A stretch of DNA of 64,000 bases from Antilocapra americana (GCA_007570785.1 ML664152.1:1240911-1304910), one strand, 5' to 3'. Positions 10,560-22,999 are shown, numbered from the stretch's first letter. Numbers and translations: made by a program. The notes: a model not told the origin generated them from the sequence alone.

Positions 10560-11784
10560 TGTTGTTCAGTCACTCAGTCGTGTCTGACTCTACAACCCAA
10601 TGGACTGCAGCACGCCAGGCTTCCTTGTCCTTCACCATCTCCTGAAGCTTGCTCAAACTCAGGTCCATTGAGTCGGTGATGCCATCCAACCATCTCATCC
10701 TGTGTCGTCACCTTCTCCTCCTGCCCTCAATATTTCCAGCATCAAGGTCTTTCCCAATGAGTTGGCTTTTCACAAAAAGCCAAAGTATTGGAGTGTCAGT
10801 TCCAGCACCAGTCCTTCCAATGATTATTCAGGGTTGATTTCCTTTACGATTGACTGGTTTGATCTCCTTGGTGTAAAGGGACTCTCAAGACTCTTCTTCA
10901 GATCCACAATTCCAAAGTATCAGTTTTTCAGTGTACAGCCTTCTTTATGGTCAAACTCTCACATCCATACTACTGGAAAAATCAGAGCTTTGACTATATA
11001 GACCTTTGTCGGTAAAGTGATGTCTCTGCTTTTCAATACGATGTCTAGGTTTCTCACAGCTTTTCTTCCAAGGAGCAAGCACCTTTTAATTTTGTGGCTG
11101 CAGTCACTGTCTGCAGTGATTCTGGAGCCCAAGAAAATAAAATCTGTCACTGTTTTCACTTTTTCCCCTTCTATTTGTCATGAAATGATGGGACCAGATG
11201 CCGTGATCTTAGTTTTTTGAATGCTGAGTTTTAAGCCAGCTTTTTTCACTCTCCTCTTTTACTTTCGTCAAGAGGCTCTTTAGTTCTCCTCTTTCTGCCA
11301 TTAAAGTGGTATTATCTGCACATGTGAAGTTTTGTTGATATTTCTCCCAGCAATCTTGATTCCAGCTTATGCTTCATCCAGCCTGGTATTTTGCATGATG
11401 TACTCTGCATATAAGTTAAATAAGCAAGGTGACAATATACAGCCTTGACGTACTCCTCTCCCAATTTTGAACCAGTCCATTGTTCCATGTCTGGTTCTAA
11501 CTGCTGCTTCTTGATCTGCATACAGGTTTCTCAGGAGACAGATAAAGTGGTCTGGTACTCTCATCTATTTAAGAATTTTCCAGTTTGTTGTAATCCACAA
11601 AATCAAAGGCTTTAATATAGTCAATGAAGCAGAAGTAGATTATTTTTTGGAATTCCCTTGTTTTCTCTATGATCCAACAGATGTTGGCAATTTGATCTCT
11701 GGGTCCTCTGCCTTTTCTAAATCCAGCTTGTAAATCTGGTAGTTCTCAGTTCACATACTGTTGGAGCCTAGCTTGAAGGATTTT
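10560..11784 (-). mobile_element. BovB (RTE) LINE, 5'-truncated
   Basis: The left edge is the BovB 3' tail in antisense (TTGTTGTTCAGTCACTCAG). About 1.2 kb of 3' UTR and ORF2 follows. Minus-strand frames carry the BovB C-terminal region (FIFLGSRITADSDCSHKIKR, 11159-10959) and the reverse transcriptase block GVRQGCILSPCLFNLYAEY (within 11564-11367). The catalytic YADD box is damaged: the expected site near 11315 reads CADN in the closest frame. Several frameshifts and stops make this a dead copy. The right edge ends inside ORF2. Confidence 0.93.
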
Positions 11785-12146
11785 TCTGGTGGAAATGATT
11801 ACATCAAGGAATTTGTGAATGTCCCTTTTTTGAAGCCATAGTGCTGTAACACCACTCCTAATAGTTTGCTTACTTAATTTGGGGGGTAAAAAAGTCATTA
11901 TATAGAGGGAAAAAAGGCTGCTGCTCTCTGAAATCTGGTGTAGTTTTGAGAAGGAGTGGGAAGAGGTGATTGCCTGAAACATCATAGTGTGGTAGGGTCT
12001 GCATTTTGCTGCTACGAGTACAGACTTTGGAGCCTCAGCCAGCAAAGAAGAATGTGTGCATAAGCCAGGATGTGGCAATTCCGCTCAGGACACACACCCA
12101 GAGTGGTATGTGCATGCACCGGCCACAAGACATGCCAGATACAGCT
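11785..12146. other. No recognised feature
   Basis: About 360 bp of DNA I cannot assign; it lies between the truncated end of BovB and a Bov-tA TSD. Confidence 0.5.
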
Positions 12147-12156
12147 CTGAGAGTGA

Positions 12157-12182
12157 TGTGTGTGTGTGTGTGTGTGTGTGTG
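12157..12182 (+). repeat. (TG)13 microsatellite at SINE tail
   Basis: Thirteen uninterrupted TG units run from the TSD into the tail end of the antisense Bov-tA that follows. It is probably an expansion of the SINE 3' tail. Confidence 0.95.
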
Positions 12183-12383
12183 TTAGTCTCTCAGTTGTGT
12201 CTGACTCTTTGCGACCCAATGGGTTGTAGGCCACCAGGCTCCTTTGTCCATGGGATTCTCCAGGCAAGAATGCTGGAGTGGGTTGCCATACCTTTTCCAG
12301 GGGATCTTCCTGACCCAGGGATTGAACCTGGGTCTCCTACATACAAGCAGATTCTTTACCATCTGAGCTACTAGGGAAGCCCC
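12161..12383 (-). mobile_element. Bov-tA SINE with TSD
   Basis: Antisense Bov-tA: after the TG tail, TCTCTCAGTTGTGTCTGACT, CCAGGCAAGAATGCTGGAG and finally GAGCTACTAGGGAAGCCC (tRNA head on the bottom strand). Flanks are CTGAGAGTGATGTG (12147-12160) and CTGAGAGCAATGTG (12384-12397), a 14-bp TSD with two differences. Confidence 0.94.
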
Positions 12384-12397
12384 CTGAGAGCAATGTG

Positions 12398-13175
12398 CCA
12401 TCTTTAATTCCGGTTGCTATGAAGATTTTCTTTGCTGTAGTTTTTAGGAGTCAAGCAATGATGCCCATACATGAAAAATTAGTTTTGTTTGCTTGCTTCT
12501 TTATTTATTCATTTCAGGGTCATCTGTTTCAGAATCGAGCATATCTTCCAATGCTTTGGAAAACTCCATGGCCTTTATATCTTCAAATATGTTTTTGAAA
12601 TCCCCCCTCTTTGTGGGCTATTCATTACACGCATGAGGTCTTCTGACCCCACAGGTATCTCACACTGTATTATTCTAGTCTCTATCTCACACTGTTTTAT
12701 TCTAGTCTCTTTTCTCTTGTGCTTCAACACTTCACTGAACCACTGCCCACTTCACGAAGCCCAAGTCCAGTGTTCGGTTACAGATATCCAGTGAAATTAT
12801 TCATTTCAGATCCTATATTTTTTTAAATTCATAGGATTTTCATAGATTATGAAATCATAGATTATGATTTCACTTGACATTTTCTGTTTTTAACATATGT
12901 TTTTGAATTAATAATCTTAATTAAATAATAATTGTTTTAAAGTTTTTGTCTGGTAAAGCAATTATCTAAGTCTTCTGTGGTTTTAGTTCTCATCTCTTGT
13001 TTAGTCCTCAGCTCTTGTTTTTTGCTCACTGGTCCACTTTAAATTTTTCACTAAATATTGGACATTGTGGTTGAAAATAATTTGGGCTCTAGACAACATT
13101 ATCTTGCTCCATGAAAAGGGTCCTGCTTTCTTCTTGGCAAAAAAATCAGTCAGCCAGCCAGCTTTGAGATATATT
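12398..13175 (-). mobile_element. Old L1M 5' UTR/ORF1 remnant (antisense)
   Basis: Blocks at 12570-12720 (around CTATTCATTACACGCATGAG and CACAGGTATCTCACACTG) and 13000-13090 (ATATTGGACATTGTGG) match the ORF1 and 5' UTR side of L1M in antisense. Two CTCACACTGTxTTATTCTAG repeats at 12660-12710 are a local 32-bp duplication. Highly decayed. Confidence 0.55.
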
Positions 13176-13561
13176 GGACATATACTAAGACATACATATA
13201 GTGTGCACACACTGAGAAGTTTCATCATGTGTACACCCATGAGGTCATCACAGTCAGGACAATGAATAGGCTCACTCTGGTGTGGCCATCTGCAGTTCCG
13301 TCCTCTCTGCTTCATAACAACCACCATGTCCCAAGCAACCACTGACTTGCTCGCTGACACTACAGAACTCGCTTTCTCTAAAAGTTTATATAAATAGAAG
13401 CATACTGGATACACACTCCTGGTCTGACTACTTTTACTCAGCGTAATTGAGATTCCCCAATGTCATTGTGTGACCATACACCACAATTTGTGTAGTCATT
13501 CATTTATGGATAGACATTTGAGATGTTTCCAGTATTTCAGTTTATTAAAAAACAAATTTCT

Positions 13562-13704
13562 CCCACCTCCCTCACAATTCCATCCCTCTGGGTCATCCCG
13601 GTGCACACAGCCCTGAGTGCATGTATACCCATGGCAGATTCATGTCAATGTATGGCAAAACCAACACCATAATATAAAGAAAAATAAGCTAATTAAATTA
13701 AAAA
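13562..13704 (+). mobile_element. L1_BT 3' end with 5' inversion
   Basis: 13619-13704 is the sense L1_BT-type 3' end (TGTATACCCATGGCAGATTC, TGTCAATGTATGGCAAAACC, then an A-rich tail). 13562-13618 is the adjoining 3' UTR in the opposite orientation: its reverse complement contains GGATGACCCAGAGGGATGG, which normally lies just upstream. Flanks share AAATTTCT (13554-13561 and 13705-13712). This is the layout left by twin priming. Confidence 0.7.
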
Positions 13705-13730
13705 AAATTTCTGCAAGCATTCTTGCTCAA

Positions 13731-14320
13731 GTTCAGTTCAGTTCAGTTGCTCAGTCATGTCCAACTCTTTGCGACCCCATGAACTGCAGCATGCCAGGCC
13801 TCCCTGTCCATCACCAACTCCCGGAGTCCACCCAAACCTATGTCCATTGAGTTGGTGATGCCATCCACCTACCTCATGCCCTTCTCCTCCGGCCCTCAAT
13901 CTTTCCCAGCATCAGGGTCTTTTCCAATAACTCAGCTCTTCGCATCAGGTGGCCAAAGTATTGGAGTTTCAGCTTCAATATCAGTCCTTCCAATGAACAC
14001 CCAGGACTGATCTCCTTTAGGATGGACTGGTTGGATCTCCTTGCAGTCCAAGGGACTCTCAAGAGTCTTCTCCAACACCACAGTTCAAAAGCATCAATTC
14101 TTCTGTCCTCAGCTTTCTTTATAGTCCAATTCTCACATCCATACATGACCACTGGGAAAACCATAGCCTTGACTAGACAGACCTTTGTTGGCAAAGTAAT
14201 GTCTCTGCTTTTTAATATGTTGTCTAGGTTGGTCATAACTTTCCCTCCAAGGAGTAAGTGTCTTTTAATTTCATGGCTGTGATCACCATCTGCAGTGATT
14301 TTGGAGCACCCCCCAAAATA
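13731..14320 (-). mobile_element. BovB 3' fragment with TSD
   Basis: Starts GTTCAGTTCAGTTGCTCAGT and runs about 590 bp through the ORF2 C-terminus. The minus frame 14374-13874 retains KITADGDHSHEIKRHLLLGG and LWCWRRLLRVPWTARRSNQS, the typical BovB C-terminal block, open to the 3' truncation. Candidate TSD: ATTCTTGCTCAA (13719-13730) and ATTCTGGTTCAA (14321-14332), two differences. It sits inside the L1M host. Confidence 0.92.
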
Positions 14321-15835
14321 ATTCTGGTTCAAAGTTTTGTATGAATATATGCTTTCATTATGACTGGGTAACACCTGATAGTGGAATGACTGGTGAGCAT
14401 ATATTTAACTAGCTTTTTGGCTTAACTGTCAAAATGATTCCAAAGCAAAGGTACCATTTTACATTCTTCACAAGCAGTGTGGGATGTTCTCCATCTTTGC
14501 CAGTGCTTGGCAGATGGGTCACACCAAGTAGTATCTCACTGTGAATTTAATTTCCATTTAGCTAATGACTAGTGATGTTTAACTTCTATTCTTGTACCTA
14601 CTTGCCATCCACACATTTTCTTTGGTGAAGTGGATGGTCAAATATTTTGGTCATTTTTAATTATGTTGTTTGTTTCCTTAGGATTGCATTTTAAGAGTCA
14701 GTTATACATTCCAGATAAATTAGATTTGCAAATATATTCTCTCAGTCTGTGGTTTGTCTTGTCATTTTCTTAATACTGTCTTTTGGAAAGTAGAAAATTT
14801 AAATTTTTTTAATTTAATGAGGTCCAATTTATAAACTTGTTTCTTTGATAGATAATGCTTTTAATGTCTTAACTAAGTAAACTTTGCCTAATGCAAGGTC
14901 ACAAAAAAAAATCATGTTTTGTTCTTGGTGTTTAAAATTTTAGATTTCTGATGTGATTCAAATTAATTTTTATGCATGACAGGAGATGTGGATGAAAGGT
15001 CTTTCTTTTCCCTTTTTTTTTTTTTTTTATCTGAGTGAGTAATTATTCCAGCACCAATTTTTGACAAAACTAGCCCTTTCCCATTAAACTGCCTCGGCAT
15101 CATTGTTGAAAACTAACTGCCCATCTATGTGCAAGTCTGTTTCTGACCCACTGGTCGATATGTCTCTCTTAACACCGACATCACACTGTCTTGTTTACAG
15201 TATTTTAAATATAAATCATGGAACCAAGTAGTGTTAGTTGTCACATTTCTATCAAAAAACCTCTTGTTTTTTTTTTTTTTTTGGAATTCTCCTTGGAAGG
15301 CCACTGAACCCACAGACCAGTTTGAGAAGACTTGGTATCTTAACAACACTGAGTCTTTGTGCAATGTATAGCTCTCCATTGATCTGTCTTCAATAATTTC
15401 ATTCAGCAATGTTTTGCTATTAGATGTACTGTTTTTCTATTTCTAATTATTTGTTGATAATATAGAGAAATACACTTGATTTTTTGTATCTTGTATACAG
15501 TAACCTTGCTAAAACCAGTTATTCTTGCAGCCTCTTTTTGATGCTATATGATATTCTACATAGACAAATATGTTTACTGAGAATAAAGACAGTGTTACTT
15601 CTTTCCCTCCAATTTTAATGTCTATTATTTCCTATTGAACTTGATAGAACCTCCTGGAAAACATGTAATAGAAGAGGTGAGAACACATGTCCTTGCCTTA
15701 CTCTCAACTGCAGGGAAATGAGTCGCTGTTCCACCACCTTGACAGCATTAGCTGTGAACCTGTCACTGATGCCATTCACTTGGAAGCCTCCTTCTATTAC
15801 GAGTTTCCTGAAAGCTCTTACCTGGAGTGGATGTT

Positions 15836-16047
15836 GTGTGTGTTAATCATTTAGTCATGTCCAGCTCTTTGCGACTCCATGAACTGTGTAGCTCACCAGG
15901 CTCTTCTGTCCATGGGATTTCCCAGGCAAGAATACTGGAGTGGGTTGCCATTCCCTTTTCCATGGGATCTTCCTGATCCACAAATTCAACCCGGGTCTCT
16001 CCCACTGCAGGTAGATTTTTTACTGTCTGAGCCACCAGGGAAGCTCA
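15836..16047 (-). mobile_element. Bov-tA SINE with TSD
   Basis: Antisense Bov-tA: a GTGTGTGTTAATCATTTAGT tail side, CCAGGCAAGAATACTGGAG body and GAGCCACCAGGGAAGCTC head. Flanks TGGAGTGGATGTT (15823-15835) and TGGAGTCGGTGTT (16048-16060) form a 13-bp TSD with two differences, within L1M. Confidence 0.94.
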
Positions 16048-16146
16048 TGGAGTCGGTGTTACATTGTATCAAATACTTTTACTGCAGGTACTGAGATGAC
16101 ACAGTGTTTTTGGTTTTGGTCTGTTAATAGGGTGAATTATATTGAT

Positions 16147-16682
16147 GAAATTAAAAGACACTTGTTCCTTGGAATAAAAGCTATGACAAACCTAGACAGC
16201 GTTAAAAGCATAGACATTGGTCCGTATAGTCAAAGCTAAGGTTTTTCCAGTGATGTATGGATGCAAGAGTTGGACCATAAAGAAGGCTGAGCACCGAAGA
16301 ATTAATGCTTTTGAACTGTCGTGTTGGAGAAGACTCTTGAGGGTCCCTTGGACTGCAGGGAGATCAAATCAGTCAATCCTAAAGGAAATCAATCCTGAAT
16401 AATTATTGGAAGGACTGATGGCTGAATCTGAAGCTCCAATACTTTGGCTACCTGATGCGAAGAGTGACTCGTTGGAAAAGACCCTGATGCTGGGAAAGAC
16501 TGAAGGCAGGAGAAGAAGGGGACGACAGAGGATGAGATGGTTGGATGGCATCACTGATTCAATGGACATGAGTCTGAGAAAGCTCTAGGAGATGGTTAAG
16601 GACAGGGAGGCCTGGTTTGCTGCAGGCCATGGAGTCACAAAGAGTTGGACATGACTAAGTGACTGAACAACAACCGAACAAC
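16147..16682 (+). mobile_element. BovB 3' fragment with TSD
   Basis: A sense BovB 3' end of about 535 bp. The plus frame 16217-16402 encodes GCKSWTIKKAEHRRINAFEL and a following RRLLRVPWTAGRSNQS, the BovB C-terminus; a frameshift leads into the 16406-16588 frame. It ends in the tail GACTGAACAACAACCGAAC. Flanks share ATATTGAT (16139-16146 and 16683-16690). Confidence 0.92.
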
Positions 16683-17655
16683 ATATTGATTAATTTTAGA
16701 ATGTAAATGATACTTTGAATTTCTGAGATAAAATTAAATTAGTTATTCTATTTGATTGGCTAAAATTTTGTTTTCATATATGTTCATGAGAGATACTTGT
16801 CCACAATTTTCTCTAACATCTTTGCCTGGCTTTATTATTAGGGTAATATTGGACTCAGAATAATTTTGGAAGTATTCCCTCTTTTTCAATCTTCTGGAAG
16901 AGTTTATATAGAATTGGGAATATTTCTTCTTTAAATATTTAATAATATTCCCTAGTAAAGTCACTTGGTCCTGGAGGTTTTTCCTGGGCCAGAGGAAGTG
17001 GTTTACAACAAAATTCACTTTTTAAATCTATTTTGGGGAATCAAGATAATCAGCCTGTACGTGAGCTGCTTTAGTATTGATACTTTCTTTCAAAAAACAA
17101 TATGCATTTCATCTAAAGTAATTTAATGTGATGGCATAAGGCTGATCATAGTATATCCATTTTTTTCCTGTCTGGCTAGAGGTTGATCAATTTCATTGAT
17201 TTTTCTCAAAGAACTACCACTTGCTTTCACTGATATTCTCTATCATTGTTTCTAGTCTGTATTTCATTAATTCCTGTTTTGATTCCTATGACTTCCTTTA
17301 TTCTGCTTACTTTAATGAGACCTTTTCCTGGCTCCTTGAGGTAGGAGCTGAAGACATTTCTTCTTTACTAACAAGGCGTTTCATACTCTAAGTTTCCTTC
17401 AAGTGCTACATTAGCTACATGGCAAATACTGTGATGTGGTGTGTTTTCATTTTCATTCATTTCAAAATAAGCACTTTTCATTTCTTTTTTTGTTCCTTCT
17501 TGGTCCATAGGTTATTTAGAAGTTTGACATTTAATTTCAAGTATTTGAGGATTTTTCAGATATCTTTGTATAACTGATTTCTAGTTTGATTCCATCATGG
17601 TCAGTGGACGTAGCTGGTGTGATGTGAAATCATTTAAACTTATTTTATGGCTCAG

Positions 17656-18847
17656 ATCAGTTCTATCACACTTCAAACATGAACTGCTCAAGATTAAACC
17701 CTCTTTCAAATGCTGCCCACCTCCAGTGCTCTAATCCTGGCACAACTGGCCCTGGACAAGAAGTAGAGGGAGGGGAGGCGTTTGCAGGCTCCCGGGAGGC
17801 ATGTCTCTGTGGTGGTGATGGCAGCAGATGACTACGGCTGCTGTGCTCCTACTCTCTCTGTCTGTCTCAAGCTGCAACTCCAGGAAAGCCAAGGTGAAGA
17901 ATGGTGTTCACCACGTTTTCAGTGGATGGGTGATGGGTGAACAGTGCAACAACTGACTGGGAAAACTGTGCATCCCAAAGGTATGGGAGGGAAAATGACC
18001 TCATTAGAAAAGTTAAGACTTTCAGAGAAAATGTGAAAAGTAGGTCATTTTGACTGGAGAAGGCTTTGCACCTTTCTGGACTTAGCTAATATTTGGGAAG
18101 TAATGCAAATCTTAAAAGGAAAACTGTTCCTTAACCTAGAGAGTCCAAGCCTGCTATGAAGCCAAGTGAAGGGAAGGGAAGGGGTTCTCTGCTGCTCGGT
18201 GAGCAGCCCACCAGATACATCAAACACACTGAACTCCCCCTGCACTACAGGGGGCTGCCAGTCCTGAACCAAATTGTCCTATTTCCCTCAAATATAAACT
18301 CAGATATGCTTTACCAGAGGAAATGCATATAGCTGAATTTGCCATCTAAAATAGTTCAGGTGATGACTTGACCTAAGAACTGAATGGCCATCTTAAGAGT
18401 CATTTGGGTTCACCCCACATTTAACCACACCCCTTTGTCACCTCTGACTGTGGACCATGGACATGGTCCCCGAGTGCCTCAAACTTTCATGATTTGTCTC
18501 TGAAATCCTTCCAATGTCTCCTTACCCTGAGCCTGTTCTGGACCCCTGGGTTCCTACCGTGGGTTCCAGTTACACTGTATTCAGTCCCAGAGGCCAAAAG
18601 CAGGGTAGCCCCGCTGCCTCCCTGTCACCCCCTCACAGCACCAGGAACCTGGACAAGGACACTTCATGGGACCTAATGCACCAGCTGCCCCCAGTTCTCC
18701 CCACTCTGCTCCAATCTGGCATGGGGGTGGAGCTGCACAACAGTGGTTGTCCTTGTGGCCACACTCTTTAGTGACATTGCCCAGTTCCCACCCCACTAAT
18801 ATTGTTTGGGCAACATGCTGCTCTGAAAGGGCTTAAAACTGACGTTT
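17656..18847. other. Single-copy-looking DNA
   Basis: No repeat family or conserved exon recognised. Short frames on both strands carry no motif. Confidence 0.5.
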
Positions 18848-18856
18848 ACTCTTTAG

Positions 18857-19012
18857 AAAGGGCAGTAGCATGTGAGATGGTTGGATGGCATCACTGACTC
18901 AATGGACAAGAATCTGAGCAAAGTTCTGGAGATGGTGAAGAACAGGGGAGCCTGGTGTGCTGCAGTCCAAGGGGTCACAAAGAGTCAGACACAACTAAGC
19001 AACTAAACAACA
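18857..19012 (+). mobile_element. Very short BovB 3' tail with TSD
   Basis: A severely 5'-truncated BovB. After a diverged edge it reads GAGATGGTTGGATGGCATCA to the terminal AAGCAACTAAACAACA. ACTCTTTAG flanks it at 18848-18856 and 19013-19021, a perfect 9-bp TSD. Confidence 0.92.
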
Positions 19013-19021
19013 ACTCTTTAG

Positions 19022-21139
19022 CCACCCGCCACACCATGGCTGAGTTTACCGTCAACTCAGATTTCTCTGTGCCATCACTGAATACCCACCAAGTGCTCCA
19101 AATGAAACTGTAGTGCATTCACTGAACATGTCACCTGTGGGGCTGTGTGGAATCATTACTTAGCCCAGCATCCCGGCCTCAAAATATACCATCTGTTGAT
19201 GTGGACATGGGAAAGCTTAATGTCACGAAATCCAAAGACAGATCCCAGGAGACAAGAGCCGCAGTGTCATGAGGAAGGTGTTGCTCCACAGACAGTGACG
19301 CAGCCTCCAGGCTACACAGGAGCAGAGGACCAACCCTCCAAGCAGTGCTGGAGGGCAGTGAAGGCACCTTTATTCCCCGCCACCAGAGGTGCTAATCAGT
19401 CAAGCAAAGAAATCAAGACAACAAACACTCACCACACACATGGAGGTGACTGCTGCAGCACAGGTGGCTGGGAGGCCCCTCTGCAGTCCCTCCAGAGAAG
19501 TAGTGTGTGTGGAGGCAGGGTCCCAGGCAAACTGGGTGCCGTGAGGAACCAGAGGCCACAGAGGCTCCTCTCAGCACCCCAGGGGCTGCTGGCTCCCACA
19601 GTGATGTGAGACCCAGCCCAAGTGAACTGTTGCCCAGCTTAAAGTCCACAGACCCAGGATAGGACTCAGGCGGCCGATGTGGGATATGTCCACCACCTTG
19701 GGAAACAAGGCTGACTTCTGCTTCAGGGAGGAGAAACAGAAAAATACTGAAGCCATGAAAAAACTTATGCCACACAAAGAAAACACCAAAACACAGCAGG
19801 AGGTAGAAGAAGAACATATGTTCAGAAATATGTACAGAAAGAAACACAAGTGATTTTAGTCTGCAGCCTGCCATGTGCTTTCAGAGAAAGAAAACAAAAA
19901 CTCATGAAATAGGAGATCAAAAAATTATAAGATGGCATTCAAAAAGCAAGAGCAATTAGTATATCAAGATTATATACTAGAATTTAAAATTACTTTAAGT
20001 CTAGACAATATGTAAAGAAATGTAGGTCTCTGGGACCTGGTGGAGAACTTTCAGCAGAGGGGGACAGGACAGGGGAAGCAGCGCCAGGCCACACATTTCC
20101 TGGCCACCCGCATTTTCTAGCACTTCCAAGAAATTACCAAAATCACCCAAATGGTCAGATTCCTCTCTGTGGATGCAAATGGAACAACTGCCTGGGTGGT
20201 GGTTATTGGGTCAGGTGCTCCATGGGGGACCTACAACCAGCCCCCACACGGGGAACCCTGCTGTCAGGGAAGGGGTACACACACATACACGGGAGCCCTC
20301 CTGTCAGGGAGGGGACACACAGAGAGCCACGCCCCAGGCACAGGTTCAGAAGGCCAGGGAGGCACTGGTCAGAGACTGCAGGAGAGCAGCTTGAGGAAGG
20401 CCCTGCCCCCTCAGCACCTCGCAGGGCCTTGTGAAGTGGGAGGAGACACGGGATCTGCAGGGCATCATCCCGAGCTCCAGGAAGAGCCCAGCCTGCTGCC
20501 TCCTACAGATTTGCACTCGCACAGCAGGGCTGCCACTGGCAGAGCAGGGCACATCTGCCTGGCCCCTCCACTGGGCAGTTTAGGCAGAACTACCAGCTGC
20601 TCAGGCTGAGGGCACATGAAATGGGCACAAGAATCTGCTAAACATATTTAAATTTCAGCAACTTATAAGGAAAAGTGGAGCTGATATACTTTACTAAATC
20701 AAGTTGAAAGATCAGGAAACTACCACACAAGAATGTCATAATGATATACTGGAAAATCTGAATAAATCTCCCTTCAAATGTATCTGCTTTGCCACCCATC
20801 CAAAAGCACAATTATACCCCACAGCCTGATGCTAAACAGCGAGAATTCTGCTAATGATTTTCACTGTGTAACTGAAATGCCCTCAGCAATTTACTGTAAG
20901 TAAAAGCAAAGTCGTTATTCTAAATGAGAACATCTCCACCTGCAGGAGCCAGTCGGGGTGGGAGCGACATGCAGTCCCCTGAGCCTAGCAGCTCATCGCA
21001 GCCTCTGGCGGGGACACAGTTGCTGCCTTGAGTTCCACCCAAGCACTTTTCCCTGTTCATGTGTGTTGCCTTCCTAATATTTTCAGCTGTTGTTTCTACC
21101 AACTTCTTCATTTCAGGAAAATAATTTTTCTAAAACAAA
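19022..21139. other. Single-copy-looking DNA
   Basis: No named repeat. 20230-20310 has two imperfect copies of a CTGTCAGGGAxGGGG-type unit with ACAC runs. Frames such as 19145-19609 (plus), 19413-19874 (minus) and 20151-20609 (plus) show no domain and overlap one another. 19870-20010 and 20640-20900 are AT-rich and unassigned. Confidence 0.5.
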
Positions 21140-21310
21140 ACATCCGATCTCATCACTCCTTGCTTCATACCAACCAAAGGCTTCCCTGCCTCACCTCCAC
21201 AGCACCCCAGTAGCCCCAGAGCTGTCACCACTGTGCAGTAATCTGGTCCACAAGGGCCGTCAGCTCCCACAGCTCTGTCCACCTGGAACAGGCACTCCAC
21301 CTCGCACCAC
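21140..21310 (+). mobile_element. Ancient L2 LINE fragment
   Basis: ATCCGATCTCATCACTCCTT, CAAAGGCTTCCCTGCCTCAC and AATCTGGTCCACAAGGGCC follow the L2 order (ATCTGATCATGTCACTCCC / AATGGCTTCCCATTGC / CATGATCTGGCCCC). Diverged but colinear. Confidence 0.6.
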
Positions 21311-22999
21311 CCCAAACAGCTGCACCTCCAGCTGGGCACCTCCAGTGCCACCCACCATCACAGCCCTTAGCAAACCAGCTGGCCACAGATTGAGCCCTAA
21401 AGACAGAGGAGTACTTAAGACAGCCCCTCCAAGCCAGACAGGCACAGGCCACACCCAGGAGGGGTGGCTCCCAGGAAGAGTGGTTCTGGATCAGGCTGGG
21501 TGTGGGCTGGATGTGCGTGTGCCCGTGGCAGAGACACAGGGAGACCGCCACACTCATACAAGATACTAACACATACACTTATTTCCACTTGGCATCTGGC
21601 ACCCTGTCTAGATCTCAGGGGCCTGCTGAGCCCATGTCCCTCTAGTTCCCTGGACCAGGCCCTCCTCACAGCTCCCTGTGTGCAGGGAACACACACATGT
21701 GCAGGAAGGAGGTCCTCCAGGCTGTGCCCACGGGGAGGGGAGAGGGAGTTGATGCCCTGCCCAGGACCACCCTGGGCCTGCATCAGCTACCCTGACTGTG
21801 TAGAGCACGTTTCTGGGGCCCTGGCCACAGCCCTCCTTCCTCGGGGAACAGCGTCTCTGGCCTGGCCCTAGCCTGTGCCCAGGAAGCTCACATTTGTCTC
21901 CTGCTGGCAATGATCACTTAGCAAACACGGACTGATGGCACTGCTCCCCCTCGCCAGAATGTGGCAAAGAGAAACAAACGTTTTAAAGCTGACCTTTATG
22001 TTCTATGACTTTGCTTAAATTAAAACTGTGAAAGTACTCTCAGGGTGGCTGAATCCATACCCCTGTCCCCAGGCACTAACCACATCTGCCTTCCCTCCCA
22101 GGAAACTCCCTGAGGGCACATCCACCCCCAGCAGAAGCTGCCCCATGAGTGCCCTGCCTCCCCCAAAGCCAAGCTTCTGAGGGGGCTTCAGCAGTGAGAT
22201 GGACGGGGACAGAAGTGGGGTGGGGACACCCCGCAGCCCACACAGGAGGCAACAAGGGCACAGCCAGCTGCTTTTGCTCAGCACAGTAGTCTTTGTGAGA
22301 GTGTATCACAGAAACAATGATTTAAAAAAGAATGGGGGGGAGGGCTTAGAGCTTCACAATAGTAAAGCTGTCTTTCTGCAGGGTCCTTAATGGTGAAAGC
22401 CACATGCAGTGGTAGATGCACCATATGATCAGAAGCTAAGCTAGCTGCTTGTTTGGTAAAGATGGAATACAGCCCCGTGAGTCCTGAGCGAGGCCAGACT
22501 GGACCCCAGAATCAGTGACCAGACGAAGGCTTCTGGGAGCAGACATGCAGGGCAGAGGCCTCAAGAGAAGAGCAAGGTGGCTGTGTCGGATGCTGTGTGG
22601 AGTTTGTGACCCACTGCAGCCCAGGAAAAGCAAATCGCTCCCACAGGGCTGACACCACTGAGACAGGGTCTGAGGTCAAGTGCCCATGTGGGAAGCTGTG
22701 AATGCACCTGAGCCCAGGACACCAGAGCCACCACGGCCACACCGTCCACATCTGGGAGACGCCTTCCTCTGACCCTCGGCTCTGCCAGGCACTCAAGCAG
22801 TTAATCCTTCCCCTCTACCTTCTCAATTGCAGAGTACTCTGCAGAGTTCAGTGGAAAGAGGGGAAGGAGAGCAGAAATGAAATCTGTATGCAGACAGCCC
22901 TGTAGTGCAAGTCCCCCCGTGACCACGGGCACCACTGCGCCAGCACTGAGGGGCCAGGGTCCACCTCGCTTGGAGCCTCAGCAGATGGAGAGCTGTGGC
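21311..22999. other. Single-copy-looking GC-rich DNA
   Basis: No repeat family or exon recognised. Overlapping sense and antisense frames (for example 21415-21783 minus and 21464-21871 plus) mark this as composition-driven openness. Confidence 0.5.

Larger units (their letters stand above)
13180..17655 (-). mobile_element. Old L1M host element, split by five insertions
   Basis: Antisense L1 sequence runs colinearly from 3' UTR and late ORF2 (13180-13553), through RT and linker (14333-15822, 16061-16138), toward the endonuclease side of ORF2 (16691-17655). Examples are GATTCCATCATGGTCAGTGG near 17589 and ATTTTTTGTATCTTGTATAC near 15480. It is interrupted by L1_BT (13562-13704), BovB minus (13731-14320), Bov-tA (15836-16047) and BovB plus (16147-16682), each placed between host bases that abut in intact L1. 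Poly-T runs at 15010-15030 and 15268-15283 are later expansions. No ORF survives. Confidence 0.85.

Noticed and set aside
10560..16682. Repeated similar blocks that could suggest a tandem gene family or CRISPR-like array
   Set aside because: They are independent BovB and Bov-tA copies in both orientations with separate TSDs; no regular spacer pattern.
19413..19874. 153-codon minus frame rich in Phe and Leu, like a membrane protein
   Set aside because: It is the complement of an A-rich, purine-biased stretch; no motif, no conserved neighbours.
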